Shown: positions 1 through 9,536, counted from the first letter of the stretch. The stretch is 37,460 nt of DNA from Sulfurivirga sp. (GCF_015490265.1 NZ_WFYD01000064.1:1-37460), one strand, 5' to 3'. Program-made: numbers and translations. The notes: a model not told the origin generated them from the sequence alone.

Positions 1-1
1 C

Positions 2-331
2 GTCATCCGCGGTGCCGATCTGCTCACCGCCACTTTCGGCCAGCGAATGGTCATGCATCTGTTGAAAGCGGAGCCGCCCCGGTACGGCCATCATCCCGTC
101 GCGGTGAACGAGGAAGGCATCAAGCTGTCAAAACGGGCCAGAGCAACACCCATTGATGCCCGTGATGGCAGCACGCTGCTGTGGCAGGCGCTGAACTTTC
201 TGGGACAGCGCCCCCCCGCAGAACTCAGGAGCGCCTCCCTGCCTGAACTTTGGTCGTGGGCGCATCAGCACTATAATCGGGCCTCCATCCCCGCTCGCCC
301 GCAGCAACGCCATGACGCCGGAACAGATTGA
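2..331 (+). CDS. gluQ: Glutamyl-Q tRNA(Asp) synthetase, C-terminal part (truncated by window start)
   Basis: Open frame from base 2 reads VIRGADLLTATFGQRMVMHLLKAEPPRYGHHPVAVNEEGIKLSKRARA; the GADLL and KLSKR motifs are typical of GluRS-like GluQRS C-termini. Confidence 0.8.
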   Translation, partial: VIRGADLLTATFGQRMVMHLLKAEPPRYGHHPVAVNEEGIKLSKRARATPIDARDGSTLLWQALNFLGQRPPAELRSASLPELWSWAHQHYNRASIPARPQQRHDAGTD

Positions 332-1868
332 ACAGCTGATGCAGCGACCGGACACCTATCCCCATCCGGTCGAACTGCCCATTCGCAAGATCGAGACCCA
401 CATCTCCACCGTGTGGCTGACCGGCCAGTACGCCTACAAGATCAAAAAGCCGGTGGACTTCGGCTTTCTTGACTTCACCAACGCGCGGGCGCGTTGCCAC
501 TTCTGTCATCAGGAGGTGGGTCTCAACCGCCGTTTCGCCCCGGACCTCTACGAAGGTGTGGTGGGACTGGACGCGGGCGGCCTGCATCCGCTGCCGGCCA
601 TGTCGGCTTCAGATGACACCGAATGCGTGATCAGAATGCGCCAGTTCGACCCGGCGCAGGTGCTCAGCCGCCGCATCGAAAATGGCCAGCTGCCAGAGCA
701 AGCCGTCATGGACGCCCTGGCCGAACGTCTCGCCACCTTCCACCAGCAGGCGGAGCCGGTCGAGGAAGGCTCGCCCTGGGGCTGGCCGGAAAAGGTGGTC
801 GAACCCATGCTGGACAACTTTCCCGTGCTGCGGGAGACCTTTTCCCACTGGCAGGAACGGCTGGAAAAACTGGAGAACTGGACCCGCCGCACCCTCTCCC
901 GCCTGCGGGGCCGTCTGGCCAGACGCCGCTACACCGGCATGATCCGCGCCTGTCATGGCGACCTCCATCTGGACAACATCGCCCTGATCGACGGGGAGGC
1001 CATTCCCTTTGACGGCATCGAGTTCAATGAACAGTTCCGCTGGATCGACCCCATCTCCGATCTGGCCTTCCTGCTGATGGATCTGGATGCGCGCGGTCTC
1101 GAAACGCATTCCCACCGCCTGCTCCAGCAGTGGCTGTTCCACACCGGCGATTATGAGAGCCTGCCGCTTCTGCCCTTCTATGCCGCCTACCGCGCCATGG
1201 TGCGCGCCAAGATCACCACACTGCGCGCCGGCCAGCTGCAGGGAGAAGAGCGGACGCGGACACTGGCGGAGGTGGAGCGTTATGTCGCCCTGGCCGAACG
1301 GTACGCGGCGGGCAGAACACCCTTTCTCATCGTCATGCAGGGGGTGTCCGGAAGCGGCAAGAGCCATTACGCGCAGCGGCTGGGCGCACGGCTGGGCGCC
1401 ATCATCATCAGCTCCGACCGGGAGCGCAAGCGACTGGCCGGCATGGCGCCGCACCAGCGTCCCACCCCTGAAGAGGCCGGCTGGCTCTATGGGGGCGAGA
1501 TGAGCCGGCGCACCTATGACCGGCTGCGTCGGCTGGCGGGCGAGCTTCTCCAGCACGGCTGGCCGGTCATTCTCGACGCCACCTACCTCAAACGCTGGCA
1601 CCGAGAGGCGGTGATGAGGCGGCATGATGACATCCCCACACTGGTCTTCAGCATTCAGGGAGATGAGACCGACCATGCGCACCGCATCACCCGACGGAAT
1701 CAGGCGGGTGCGGACCCTTCCGATGCCAGTGTGGAGGTGATGCGCCAGCAGCTTCGGCATGTGGAGTGGCCGGATGAGGATGAACCGGCATACATCCAAC
1801 CGGCAGGTGAACCGATTGACTGGCAGGCGGTCAAGAAGGTGCTGGGGCTGCCGATACAAAAGGCATGA
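312..1868 (+). CDS. Bifunctional aminoglycoside phosphotransferase-like / P-loop ATP-binding kinase protein
   Basis: 518 aa; N-terminal APH-like fold (CHGDLHLDNIAL, FDGIEFNEQFRWIDPISDLAFLLMDL) plus C-terminal Walker A (GVSGSGKS); overlaps gluQ by 20 nt. Confidence 0.8.
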   Translation: MTPEQIEQLMQRPDTYPHPVELPIRKIETHISTVWLTGQYAYKIKKPVDFGFLDFTNARARCHFCHQEVGLNRRFAPDLYEGVVGLDAGGLHPLPAMSASDDTECVIRMRQFDPAQVLSRRIENGQLPEQAVMDALAERLATFHQQAEPVEEGSPWGWPEKVVEPMLDNFPVLRETFSHWQERLEKLENWTRRTLSRLRGRLARRRYTGMIRACHGDLHLDNIALIDGEAIPFDGIEFNEQFRWIDPISDLAFLLMDLDARGLETHSHRLLQQWLFHTGDYESLPLLPFYAAYRAMVRAKITTLRAGQLQGEERTRTLAEVERYVALAERYAAGRTPFLIVMQGVSGSGKSHYAQRLGARLGAIIISSDRERKRLAGMAPHQRPTPEEAGWLYGGEMSRRTYDRLRRLAGELLQHGWPVILDATYLKRWHREAVMRRHDDIPTLVFSIQGDETDHAHRITRRNQAGADPSDASVEVMRQQLRHVEWPDEDEPAYIQPAGEPIDWQAVKKVLGLPIQKA

Positions 1869-2416
1869 GACGCCATCTTCTGACCGTCATACTGCTTCTG
1901 TCCACGCTGCCCGCCATGGCGGCCGTCCCGGTCAAGGACGTCACCCTGCTGGGGCTGAAGCTCCGCGCCATCAACACCAACCAGGTGCGCACCCACTTCT
2001 GGCGCATGGGCGGCTTCATGGAGCCGGAGGCCAGCGCTCGGCAGATCAATGTGGACATTTTCTTCCCGTGGTCACGGAACCGGGAGCTTTACCGGCTGGA
2101 ATTCCACTATGATCCCAACGGGCGTTTCCAGTGGGCCGAGGCGCGCTATCGCTGGCAGCCGCACAAGGCCGTTCTGGTACACAACCGCCCCACGCCCCTG
2201 ACAACGGACGAGATCGCCCGCCGGCTGGCCGAACAACTGGGCGAGCCGAAGTCGGTGACCCTGCGCCAGTTCGCCAATCAGCGCTACCGCAGCTATGAGT
2301 GGGAAGACGACACCATGCAGGTGCGTGTCGATCGACTGGATGGCGACCCGACACAGCCCGTCTACGTGCTCTATCGGCTCAAAACGTTCAACTACGTTTA
2401 CGAGGAGCAAAACTGA
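1865..2416 (+). CDS. Hypothetical secreted protein
   Basis: 183 aa; ATGA overlap with upstream gene; N-terminal signal peptide MRRHLLTVILLLSTLPAMAA. Confidence 0.6.
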   Translation: MRRHLLTVILLLSTLPAMAAVPVKDVTLLGLKLRAINTNQVRTHFWRMGGFMEPEASARQINVDIFFPWSRNRELYRLEFHYDPNGRFQWAEARYRWQPHKAVLVHNRPTPLTTDEIARRLAEQLGEPKSVTLRQFANQRYRSYEWEDDTMQVRVDRLDGDPTQPVYVLYRLKTFNYVYEEQN

Positions 2417-2625
2417 TGCGGGTGGCAGACAGTGTCGTGACCGGACTGAATGACGCCTTTCAACGGCTGGATCACGCCGCGGCGCGGATGACGCCGAACA
2501 ATCCGGAAGGCTACACCCGGCCGTTGCTGCAACTGCACGAGGCGGAAACGGCGGCACAGGTCAGTCTGGCCGTCTTCCGCCACTGGAACGAGAACATCGG
2601 TCGGCTACTGGACATTCTCGCCTGA
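2416..2625 (+). CDS. Small hypothetical protein (69 aa)
   Basis: TGATG coupling to upstream CDS; in-frame ATG at 2416 (MRVADSVVTGLNDAFQRLDHAAARM...). Confidence 0.5.
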   Translation: MRVADSVVTGLNDAFQRLDHAAARMTPNNPEGYTRPLLQLHEAETAAQVSLAVFRHWNENIGRLLDILA

Positions 2626-3189
2626 GCACTGCCGCTCGATAAAACCGTCCAGCGTCGCCCAGGCCGCCTCCAGCGGCCAGCAGGCGTGTCCGCCCTGCGG
2701 CAGCAGGAGAATTTCCCCGATGCCGCCATACTGCTCCAGCGCGCACTGAGGCCTGACCACCGCATCGTCGTGACACAGCAGCAGCAGCGCCGGCGGCTTC
2801 GGCTCACATCGGTAGGCGGCCAGCGCCTCGCGCCAGCGCGCATCCACCCCCACCCTTTCGCCCGTGTAGGGATTCACATGCTCGCCATCGCTGAAATCAT
2901 CAATGCAGCGCAGATCCAGCGCCGGGTTGATCAGCACCACCGGCCAACCCTGCTGTGCGCCAAGCCAGCGGGCGTAGAAACCACCCAGTGAAGAGCCGAC
3001 GATCACCCCTCGTTCATGGCCTGCCATCTGTTCCATGAGCGCCTGCACGCTACGATGAGGATCCTGCTGGGCATAGGTGGGTGTGCGCACTTCGAACCGT
3101 TCCCCGTAGCGACGCCTGAGGGCCTGTCCCTTGAGGGTGCTGCCGCTGCTCATGAAGCCGTGCACGTAAAGCATGAGCGGTTTGGCCAT
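2605..3189 (-). CDS. YqiA/YcfP-type alpha/beta-hydrolase (esterase)
   Basis: MAKPLMLYVHGFMSSGSTLKGQAL..., nucleophile elbow GSSLGG, late HACWP; start chosen at internal ATG. Confidence 0.75.
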   Translation of the reverse strand: MAKPLMLYVHGFMSSGSTLKGQALRRRYGERFEVRTPTYAQQDPHRSVQALMEQMAGHERGVIVGSSLGGFYARWLGAQQGWPVVLINPALDLRCIDDFSDGEHVNPYTGERVGVDARWREALAAYRCEPKPPALLLLCHDDAVVRPQCALEQYGGIGEILLLPQGGHACWPLEAAWATLDGFIERQCSGENVQ

Positions 3190-3223
3190 TGATGAAGGCT
3201 CCTGCATGTAGAATACGCGCCCT

Positions 3224-4990
3224 ATGATACCCGAGCCCGAGATCTGCCGACGCACGCCCCACCCTGACATTGAGGCCCACTGCCGGGACCGCGGCATGAC
3301 GCCGCTGCAGGCGCGCATCGCCGCCGCAAGGCTGTCACCGGATGATCCTGTGGACGCCATTCTCGACCCACGCCTGCGTCACCTGCAGTCGCCGGATCAG
3401 CTGCGTGACGCCGACTGCGCTGCCCGCCTGATCGCCGATGCCGTCATGGCGGGCGAACACATCGCTCTGGCCACCGACTATGACGCCGATGGGGTCACCG
3501 CCGCCTGGGTGCTTCGGGAGGCGCTGGTGAAGCACTTTGGCCATCCGGACGCTAAAACCCATGTATTTCTCAACGCCCGCGCCAACGGCTACGGTCTCAA
3601 TGACACCCAGGTGGATCAGATTCTTGCCCAGCACGCGCGCGCACCCATCGGTCTTGTCATCACCGCCGATCAGGGCGGCTGCGATGAGCCACGTATCCGG
3701 CGTCTCAAGGAAGCGGGCATCCGAATCTGCGTCACGGACCACCATCAGCTGAGCGCGGAGGGACCGCCGCCTTCCGCCGACTGCGTGGTCAACCCTCAAC
3801 GCGAGGACTGCGACTACGACACCGCCGTGGCCGGCTGCATGGTGGCCTTCCTCGTGGCCAGTCAGGCCCGACGGGAGCTGATCCACCGCGGCCATCTGCC
3901 GCAGGACGCCCCCACTCTCAAGCCGTTGCTGGGCAAGGTGGCGCTGGGCACCATCGCCGATTCTGTCAGCCTCAAGAGCCCCAACAACCGGGCGGTGGTG
4001 CGAGCGGGTCTGCGGCTGATCAACCAGCTGGATCATCCCGTCTGGCAGGCGGTGCAGCGTTTCACCCGCTCACGGGGCTGGCTGGATGAAAGCTTCCTCG
4101 CCTTCGAGGTGGCCACCCGCATCAATGCCGCCAGCCGGGTCAATGACGTGCGTCTGGCGCTGGAATTTCTCTCCGCTGAGACGCCGCAGGCCGCCCTGGA
4201 GGCCCTGCGGTCGCTGGAGAAGGACAACCGCTACCGCAAGGCCCAGCAGCAGACATTGATGGAACAGGCGCACCGGCAGGCCCGCGCCCAGGTCGCCAAA
4301 GGCAAGCGCACGCTTACGCTGGTGCTGCGGGGCACGCCTGGCATTCAGGGCATCGTGGCCCAGCGCATCGGTGAGCAGTTCAGCCGTCCGACGGTGGCGT
4401 TCACCGATCTTGAGGATGGCACACTGGCCGGCAGCGGTCGAGGCATCGCGGCTGGACTGGACCTCAATGCCGCCTTCACCTGGATGGCGGCGCAGGCGCC
4501 GGATCTGTTCCTGTCCATGGGCGGACATGCCGGAGCGGCCGGCTGCATGATCCCCAGCGACCGAGCCGAGCACTTCGCCCGGCTGCTGGAAGAAGCGGTG
4601 GCGTTGCAGCTGGGCGACCGCCCGCCACGGCGGATGCTCTACAGCGACGGCGAGCTGGCGCCACAGCAGCTGCATCCGGGACTGCTGCAGGAGATCGGTT
4701 TTCTGGCCCCCTACGGTCAGGGCTGGCCGCAACCACGGTTCGATAATGTGTTCGAAGTGATCGACAGCCGCGTGGTGGGCACGGACCGCAGCCACCTGAG
4801 CCTGACCCTGCGTCTGCCGGGCGGCGGAGACTACAGGGCCATCTATTTCAACGGCCAGGGTGATCATGGAGAAACCCCGCGACTGCTGCCCGGACAGCGC
4901 ATCCGTGCCTGCTACGCCCCCACCCTGAGCCAGTTTGCCGGCCGTCAGCAGTTTCAGCTGCGCATTGAATGGGCCGGCGCGGAATCGTGA
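3224..4990 (+). CDS. recJ: DHH-family single-stranded-DNA exonuclease, RecJ-like
   Basis: 588 aa with DYDADGVTA, TDHHQ, GTIADSV and SMGGHAGAAG motifs of RecJ DHH/DHHA1 domains. Confidence 0.75.
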   Translation: MIPEPEICRRTPHPDIEAHCRDRGMTPLQARIAAARLSPDDPVDAILDPRLRHLQSPDQLRDADCAARLIADAVMAGEHIALATDYDADGVTAAWVLREALVKHFGHPDAKTHVFLNARANGYGLNDTQVDQILAQHARAPIGLVITADQGGCDEPRIRRLKEAGIRICVTDHHQLSAEGPPPSADCVVNPQREDCDYDTAVAGCMVAFLVASQARRELIHRGHLPQDAPTLKPLLGKVALGTIADSVSLKSPNNRAVVRAGLRLINQLDHPVWQAVQRFTRSRGWLDESFLAFEVATRINAASRVNDVRLALEFLSAETPQAALEALRSLEKDNRYRKAQQQTLMEQAHRQARAQVAKGKRTLTLVLRGTPGIQGIVAQRIGEQFSRPTVAFTDLEDGTLAGSGRGIAAGLDLNAAFTWMAAQAPDLFLSMGGHAGAAGCMIPSDRAEHFARLLEEAVALQLGDRPPRRMLYSDGELAPQQLHPGLLQEIGFLAPYGQGWPQPRFDNVFEVIDSRVVGTDRSHLSLTLRLPGGGDYRAIYFNGQGDHGETPRLLPGQRIRACYAPTLSQFAGRQQFQLRIEWAGAES

Positions 4991-4999
4991 CAGGTGCGC

Positions 5000-6205
5000 T
5001 CAGTCGTCCCCGTCGGAAGGATTAGCGTGGTAGAAGTTCTTGAGCGCGTTTTCCAGATGGAGCGAGTAGTCCAATGAGACGCGCCCGGGCAGGAAAGGCT
5101 CGTCCGGCTTCAGGTTGCGGAACCATCTGAGCCGGGTGGCGTCATCCGCTCCCTTCGGTGGTGTGAAGCGAGGCGGATCGGGCCAGCTGGCGGTGCTGTG
5201 GCAGCTGAGACAGGCAGACCCCTTGAGATCGGTCGGCCCATTGAGACGCCCGGCCCAGCCCAGCCGCTCCAGTGCGTATTTCGGCGCATCGGCGAAGATG
5301 ACGGTCTCCTTCAGTTTGGCGCCCCGGGCGACATCTTCGGGCGTGATGCCCGGATCATTGCCCCACTGTACGCCCAGCGGCACCATGCGGTCCCAACCGG
5401 TTCTGCCCGGCGCATCCCTGTCATAGACAAGGGTGGTCATGACCCAGCTGGTGGTGTCCTTCACCTGCTCGTCGCGCACGGCGATGTCCATCTGGACCAG
5501 ACGCACGGGACGGATGCAGCGCCTGTCATCCCGTCGTATGGTGCAGTTGATGTGCGCCTGCCAGGTGGGCGCGCCCCTGAGCATGGGCAGCTGAGCATCG
5601 TCTCCGGTGACGAAGACATATTTGACCACCAGAGAACCGGGCGGCAACTCGGCATGCTCCAGATGCGGTCGACCATCCTGCCAGATTCTGCCCTGCTGCC
5701 AGGCCATCATGTCGTTGAAGAAGGTGAGCTCCCACTTCTGCTGAGGTTCACTCTGCGTAGGGCCCAGCTCGAAGGATTTGACATCACGCTGACGGGACAG
5801 GCCGTGAACCGCCTCCCGGGCCCGACGCCCCAGGTGATGCCACGGCATGTGATACCAGGCATGGATGCGGTTCTTGCGCGGCACGAAATCGACTTCCGCC
5901 ATGCCGGCATAGACATAGTCCTTCAGGGCCTGCACATAGGCGTGCGGATGACGGCGCACGTCGATGGCCTCCCACGGCCGGGGACTGTCCGGCTTCTGCC
6001 GCGGCCAGTCGGTGCGCAGCTGGAAACGCTCTCCGTGCCAGTCCGGTGGAAGCCTGTCCAGCGTGGCGATGAAGTCCCCACTCCACGCCAGCGCAGGCAG
6101 CAGCACAACAAGCGGCAGCAGGCGTCCGAGCTGACGGACGGCCGCCCTTATCGGCCCGCCTTCTGCGGCAAATCGTCCGAGATGAGCTGCGGAATGTGCC
6201 TTCAT
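5000..6205 (-). CDS. Uncharacterised exported protein with one C-terminal c-type heme motif (CLSCH)
   Basis: ~401 aa from ATG at 6205; hydrophobic leader LLPLVVLLPALAWS; single CXXCH (GSACLSCHSTASWP). Confidence 0.6.
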   Translation of the reverse strand: MKAHSAAHLGRFAAEGGPIRAAVRQLGRLLPLVVLLPALAWSGDFIATLDRLPPDWHGERFQLRTDWPRQKPDSPRPWEAIDVRRHPHAYVQALKDYVYAGMAEVDFVPRKNRIHAWYHMPWHHLGRRAREAVHGLSRQRDVKSFELGPTQSEPQQKWELTFFNDMMAWQQGRIWQDGRPHLEHAELPPGSLVVKYVFVTGDDAQLPMLRGAPTWQAHINCTIRRDDRRCIRPVRLVQMDIAVRDEQVKDTTSWVMTTLVYDRDAPGRTGWDRMVPLGVQWGNDPGITPEDVARGAKLKETVIFADAPKYALERLGWAGRLNGPTDLKGSACLSCHSTASWPDPPRFTPPKGADDATRLRWFRNLKPDEPFLPGRVSLDYSLHLENALKNFYHANPSDGDD

Positions 6206-6233
6206 CCCCAAAAACCCGCAGGCCTGCACGGTA

Positions 6234-6584
6234 TCACAGCAGTTCCAGCACACGCTCCGGCGGGCGTCCGATGACCGCACGACCGTTGTAGAAGACGATG
6301 GGCCGTTCGATCAGGCGCGGGTTTTCCGACAGCACCTGCAACCATTCATCCCGGCTCAGCGGTCTGTCCTTCAGGCCCAGTTCCCTGTAGAGCGCCTCAC
6401 CGGTGCGCACGATCTGCTCCGGTGCAAGCGCCAGCTGTTTCAGTGCCGCATCCAGCTCTTCCGGCGTGGGTGGATCATCCAGATAGCGGCGTTCCTCCAC
6501 CTCGATGCCGCGTTCCCGCAGCAGTTTGAGCGCGCCCCGGCTCTTGGAACAGCGCGGATTGTGCCAGATGATGGCCTTGCTCAT
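6234..6584 (-). CDS. arsC: ArsC-family arsenate reductase (glutaredoxin type)
   Basis: IIWHNPRCSKSRGALKLLRERG ... RPIVFYNGRAVIGRPPERVLELL is diagnostic. Confidence 0.88.
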   Translation of the reverse strand: MSKAIIWHNPRCSKSRGALKLLRERGIEVEERRYLDDPPTPEELDAALKQLALAPEQIVRTGEALYRELGLKDRPLSRDEWLQVLSENPRLIERPIVFYNGRAVIGRPPERVLELL

Positions 6585-6599
6585 ATCCGCATCCTCCTG

Positions 6600-6842
6600 T
6601 CAGAAAGGCAGCGTGTCGTCACCACCGCGCGGGCTCTCGCCCGGCTCCTCCAGCGTGCCGAGCCGCTCGGCCAGCGCCTTCTCCACCGCTTCGATGCGCG
6701 CCCGGCACACCTTGTAGGCGGCCGAGGCCTCATCCACCAGCGGCACCAGTTCGTCGATGTCCACCGCCTCGTCACCGGCCAGTCGCTCGGCGATGGCGCG
6801 CAGTTTTTCGTAGTTTTCCCGGTACTTCTGACTGTCACTCAT
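6600..6842 (-). CDS. xseB: Exodeoxyribonuclease VII small subunit
   Basis: 80 aa; helical, AYKVCRARIEAVEKAL motif; adjacent to xseA. Confidence 0.85.
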   Translation of the reverse strand: MSDSQKYRENYEKLRAIAERLAGDEAVDIDELVPLVDEASAAYKVCRARIEAVEKALAERLGTLEEPGESPRGGDDTLPF

Positions 6843-8415
6843 CAGTTGCTCGAACCTTTACCTTGCCATCATGAAATTCTACCGTGAGCGCCTTGTGTTC
6901 ACGGGCCTGTTGCGCCGTCGCCACCACGTTCCCCTGCACGTCCCGCACCAGCGCGAAACCACGCTGGAGCTGACGCTCGGGCCCGGCGGCGAGAATGAAC
7001 CGCATCCACTGCTGCACCTGTTCCCGTGCTCGCACAGGCAGCCGCAGGGCATTTACGCGCACCTGCTGCCAGTGGTGTGCGAGCGCCTGTCGGGACAGGC
7101 GCAAGGGCGCGCGGGCCATCTGCGCCACCTGCGTCCAGCTACGCTGCAGGGCGTGACGCTGCTCCGCCAGCTGCCGGCGTCCACCATCCATGGCCTGAGT
7201 GCGCAGGCTGTCCAGAAGATGCCGCTGCACCGTCAGGCTGTGACGGGCCTGATGGCGGATGTACCGGGCCACCCGATCCAGTGCCTCATCTGCCTGACGC
7301 ACCCGCAGGCTGGCCAGATGACGCAGCCGCTGCCAGTCCTCTTGGGCCTGCCGGGCGTTGTGCACGATGGTGTCCCGGATATGCGCGATGACCTTGCTGG
7401 GGGTATCGAAGCGCTGGCAGGCCACCTCGTCCAGCAGCGTGCTGTCCCGCTCATGGCCGATGCCCGTCAGCACCGGCAGCGGCGCCCGCGCGATCCGCTC
7501 GGCGATGGCCAGGCGGTTGAGCTGGTGCAGATCCAGCTGTGCGCCACCCCCCCGGATGATGACCAGGGCGTCGAAAGGCCGCTGCCGGTGCAGGGCTTCC
7601 ACCGCATCAAAAGCGGCCATGAACTCGCTTTCCACCGCCTCCCCCTGAAAGGCGGCATGGAAATAGGTAAAGGTGCACAGCCCGTGCGCTTCCAGCTGCT
7701 CCGCATCGCGGCGGAAATCCCCCAGGCCGGCCGCCTGTGGCGGTGCGATGACGGCCACACGCACGAACTCCGTCGGTGCGGGCAGCTGGCGGTTGCGGTC
7801 ATACAGACCCTGCTTCTGCAATTGTTCACGCAACCTGCGCAGCTGCGCCTGCATGTCGCCCAGCGTGTAGCTGGGGTCGATGTCGTCGATTTCCAGCGAA
7901 AAACCGAAACGCTCGTGAAAGCGGGCACGCACGCCGAGCAGCACCTTCTGGCCCACCGCCAGCGTGGAGCCTGTGGCCTGCTCGAACTTTTCCAGCAACA
8001 CCTTGGCCTGACTTTTCCAGATGAGCGCACGGCTGCGGGCGATTTCCGTGCCGTCTTCGGCGGTCTCCACCAGATCAAGATAGACGTGCCCGCGCCGTTG
8101 ACTCAGCTCGGCAATCTCCGCCCGCACCCACACCGCCTGCGGCAGGGCGGCCTGTACAGCCTGCCCCACATGCGCCAGCAGCTGGGAGAGGCTCATGGCG
8201 GTGTCGTTCGCATCGTCTTCCGCCACAGGCAGGTCAACCTGCTGCGGCAGCCAGCGCTGAAACGGCGTCAGATCATGCGCCAGCTGGTCGGGCACGAACC
8301 ACTTTCTGCGCACCGCGTCCCAGCGGGCGCCCAACGCCTTGGCCTGATCCTTCTCCCGGAATGGAACTTCAAGATACTGCACGGTCTCGCGCCTCCCTGG
8401 CCGCATGGGCCTCAC
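6835..8415 (-). CDS. xseA: Exodeoxyribonuclease VII large subunit with N-terminal DUF5710-like segment
   Basis: [53 protein letters not shown] motifs; N-terminus [29 protein letters not shown]. Start may instead be GTG near 8382. Confidence 0.88.
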   Translation of the reverse strand: MRPMRPGRRETVQYLEVPFREKDQAKALGARWDAVRRKWFVPDQLAHDLTPFQRWLPQQVDLPVAEDDANDTAMSLSQLLAHVGQAVQAALPQAVWVRAEIAELSQRRGHVYLDLVETAEDGTEIARSRALIWKSQAKVLLEKFEQATGSTLAVGQKVLLGVRARFHERFGFSLEIDDIDPSYTLGDMQAQLRRLREQLQKQGLYDRNRQLPAPTEFVRVAVIAPPQAAGLGDFRRDAEQLEAHGLCTFTYFHAAFQGEAVESEFMAAFDAVEALHRQRPFDALVIIRGGGAQLDLHQLNRLAIAERIARAPLPVLTGIGHERDSTLLDEVACQRFDTPSKVIAHIRDTIVHNARQAQEDWQRLRHLASLRVRQADEALDRVARYIRHQARHSLTVQRHLLDSLRTQAMDGGRRQLAEQRHALQRSWTQVAQMARAPLRLSRQALAHHWQQVRVNALRLPVRAREQVQQWMRFILAAGPERQLQRGFALVRDVQGNVVATAQQAREHKALTVEFHDGKVKVRATDE

Positions 8416-9508
8416 GCACCATGTCCAGCGCCGCCTCGACCACTACCACACCGGCATCGGGACGATGGGCATGCTGACTCAGGTGCTGTCGCCACCTGCG
8501 CCCGCCCGGCTGTCCCTTGAACAGCCCCAGCATGTGGCGGGTGACATGGTTCAGCCGTCCGCCGGCATCAAGATGAGCCTGGATGTAGGGCAGCATCTGC
8601 TCGACCACCTGAAAACGGTCACGAACCGGCGCGGGTTGATCGTAAAACAGTGGATCCACATCCGCCAGCAGCCACGGGTTCTCATACACGGCGCGCCCCA
8701 GCATGACTCCGTCCAACGGGGTCTCCCCCATTTTTACAGGATGCGCTTCCGGGCGCCCGTCGGCCACCCCAAAAAACGCCGATTCCTGCCGATTTTCGGC
8801 CATTTTTCCGCTCTCGGACGGGGTCTCCCCCATTTTTGCCAGATGCCGCGCCGCCGCGCCCAGATCGGTCAGCCCGCCATTGAGAATAATGGGGGTCTGC
8901 GGGTATTTCTGCTTGAGGGCGTGCACCCAGTCGTATTTCAGCGGCGGAATCTCCCGGTTCTCCTTCGGGCTGAGCCCCTGCAGCCAGGCCTTGCGGGCGT
9001 GAATGACCAGTTCGTCCACGCCGGCGTTGATCTGCGCGGCGCAGAAGGCCTCGAACTGCTCGAAGCTGTCCATATCGTCAATACCGATGCGGGTCTTGAC
9101 GGTGACGGGAATGTCCACGGCCCGCTTCATGGCGCGCACGCCCTCGGCCACCAGCGCGGGATGGGCCATCAGGCAGGCGCCGATCATGTTGTTCTGCACC
9201 CGGTCCGACGGGCAGCCCACATTGAGGTTGATGGCCGCATACCCCCACTGCTGCCCCAGTTCGGCGCAACGGGCCAGCGCATCCGGGTCACCGCCGCCCA
9301 GCTGCAGAATGACTGGCTCGTCCCCGGCATGGCCGAGAAAGCGCTCCGGATCCCTGCCATAGAGAATGGCGCCGGTGGTCACCATTTCCGTATAGAGCAC
9401 GGCATGACGGCTCATGCGGCGATGAAAGTAGCGGCAGTGGCGGTCGGTCCAGTCGAGCATGGGGGCGACGGAAAAACGACCGGACGGATTGTTCGGTTGA
9501 GAAGTCAT
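8369..9508 (-). CDS. dusA: tRNA-dihydrouridine(20/20a) synthase DusA, with a ~39-aa repeat-bounded insertion
   Basis: FSVAPMLDWTDRHCRYFHR, NLNVGCPSDRVQNNMIGACLM, VKTRIGID, ILNGGL, DGVMLGRAVYENPWLLADVD. Confidence 0.93.
   Translation of the reverse strand: MTSQPNNPSGRFSVAPMLDWTDRHCRYFHRRMSRHAVLYTEMVTTGAILYGRDPERFLGHAGDEPVILQLGGGDPDALARCAELGQQWGYAAINLNVGCPSDRVQNNMIGACLMAHPALVAEGVRAMKRAVDIPVTVKTRIGIDDMDSFEQFEAFCAAQINAGVDELVIHARKAWLQGLSPKENREIPPLKYDWVHALKQKYPQTPIILNGGLTDLGAAARHLAKMGETPSESGKMAENRQESAFFGVADGRPEAHPVKMGETPLDGVMLGRAVYENPWLLADVDPLFYDQPAPVRDRFQVVEQMLPYIQAHLDAGGRLNHVTRHMLGLFKGQPGGRRWRQHLSQHAHRPDAGVVVVEAALDMVREAHAAREARDRAVS
8716..8735 (-). repeat. KMGETP repeat copy (dusA, downstream copy): AAAAATGGGGGAGACCCCGT
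   Basis: Exact 20-nt match to copy at 8818-8837, same frame, 102 bp apart. Confidence 0.95.
8818..8837 (-). repeat. KMGETP repeat copy (dusA, upstream copy): AAAAATGGGGGAGACCCCGT
   Basis: Exact 20-nt match to copy at 8716-8735. Confidence 0.95.
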
Positions 9509-9536
9509 GCGGGGAATTATAAGCGGGGAAGGAAGG

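Noticed and set aside
4869-4884. HGETPR in the RecJ-like protein (CATGGAGAAACCCCG) as a sixth degenerate repeat copy
   Set aside because: Nucleotide similarity to the consensus is partial and lacks the A-rich and G5 core; could be chance. A genome-wide profile search would decide.
6871-8520. 549-aa plus-strand ORF opposite xseA, and similar long antisense ORFs (5198-6274, 9959-11293, 15050-16024, 15930-17213, 17089-18498, 18089-19603, 23556-25196, 26239-27603, 34761-36893 and others)
   Set aside because: Shadow ORFs from high GC third positions opposite well-recognised conserved genes; translations lack recognisable domains.
8720-8730. GGTCTC (BsaI-type) restriction sites inside the repeat
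   Set aside because: Follows from the palindrome sequence; the tsaB copy lacks it and there is no restriction-modification gene in the window.
8716-8837. Direct repeats in dusA as a minimal CRISPR-like unit
   Set aside because: Only two repeats, 82-bp in-frame coding spacer, other copies dispersed in unrelated genes, no cas genes.
8703-9002. Plus-strand ORF containing two GVSPIF peptides (antisense reading of the dusA repeats)
   Set aside because: Opposite strand of conserved DusA; the repeat is better explained in the dusA frame. Annotated GVSPIF peptides in related genomes could nevertheless be useful to find more copies.
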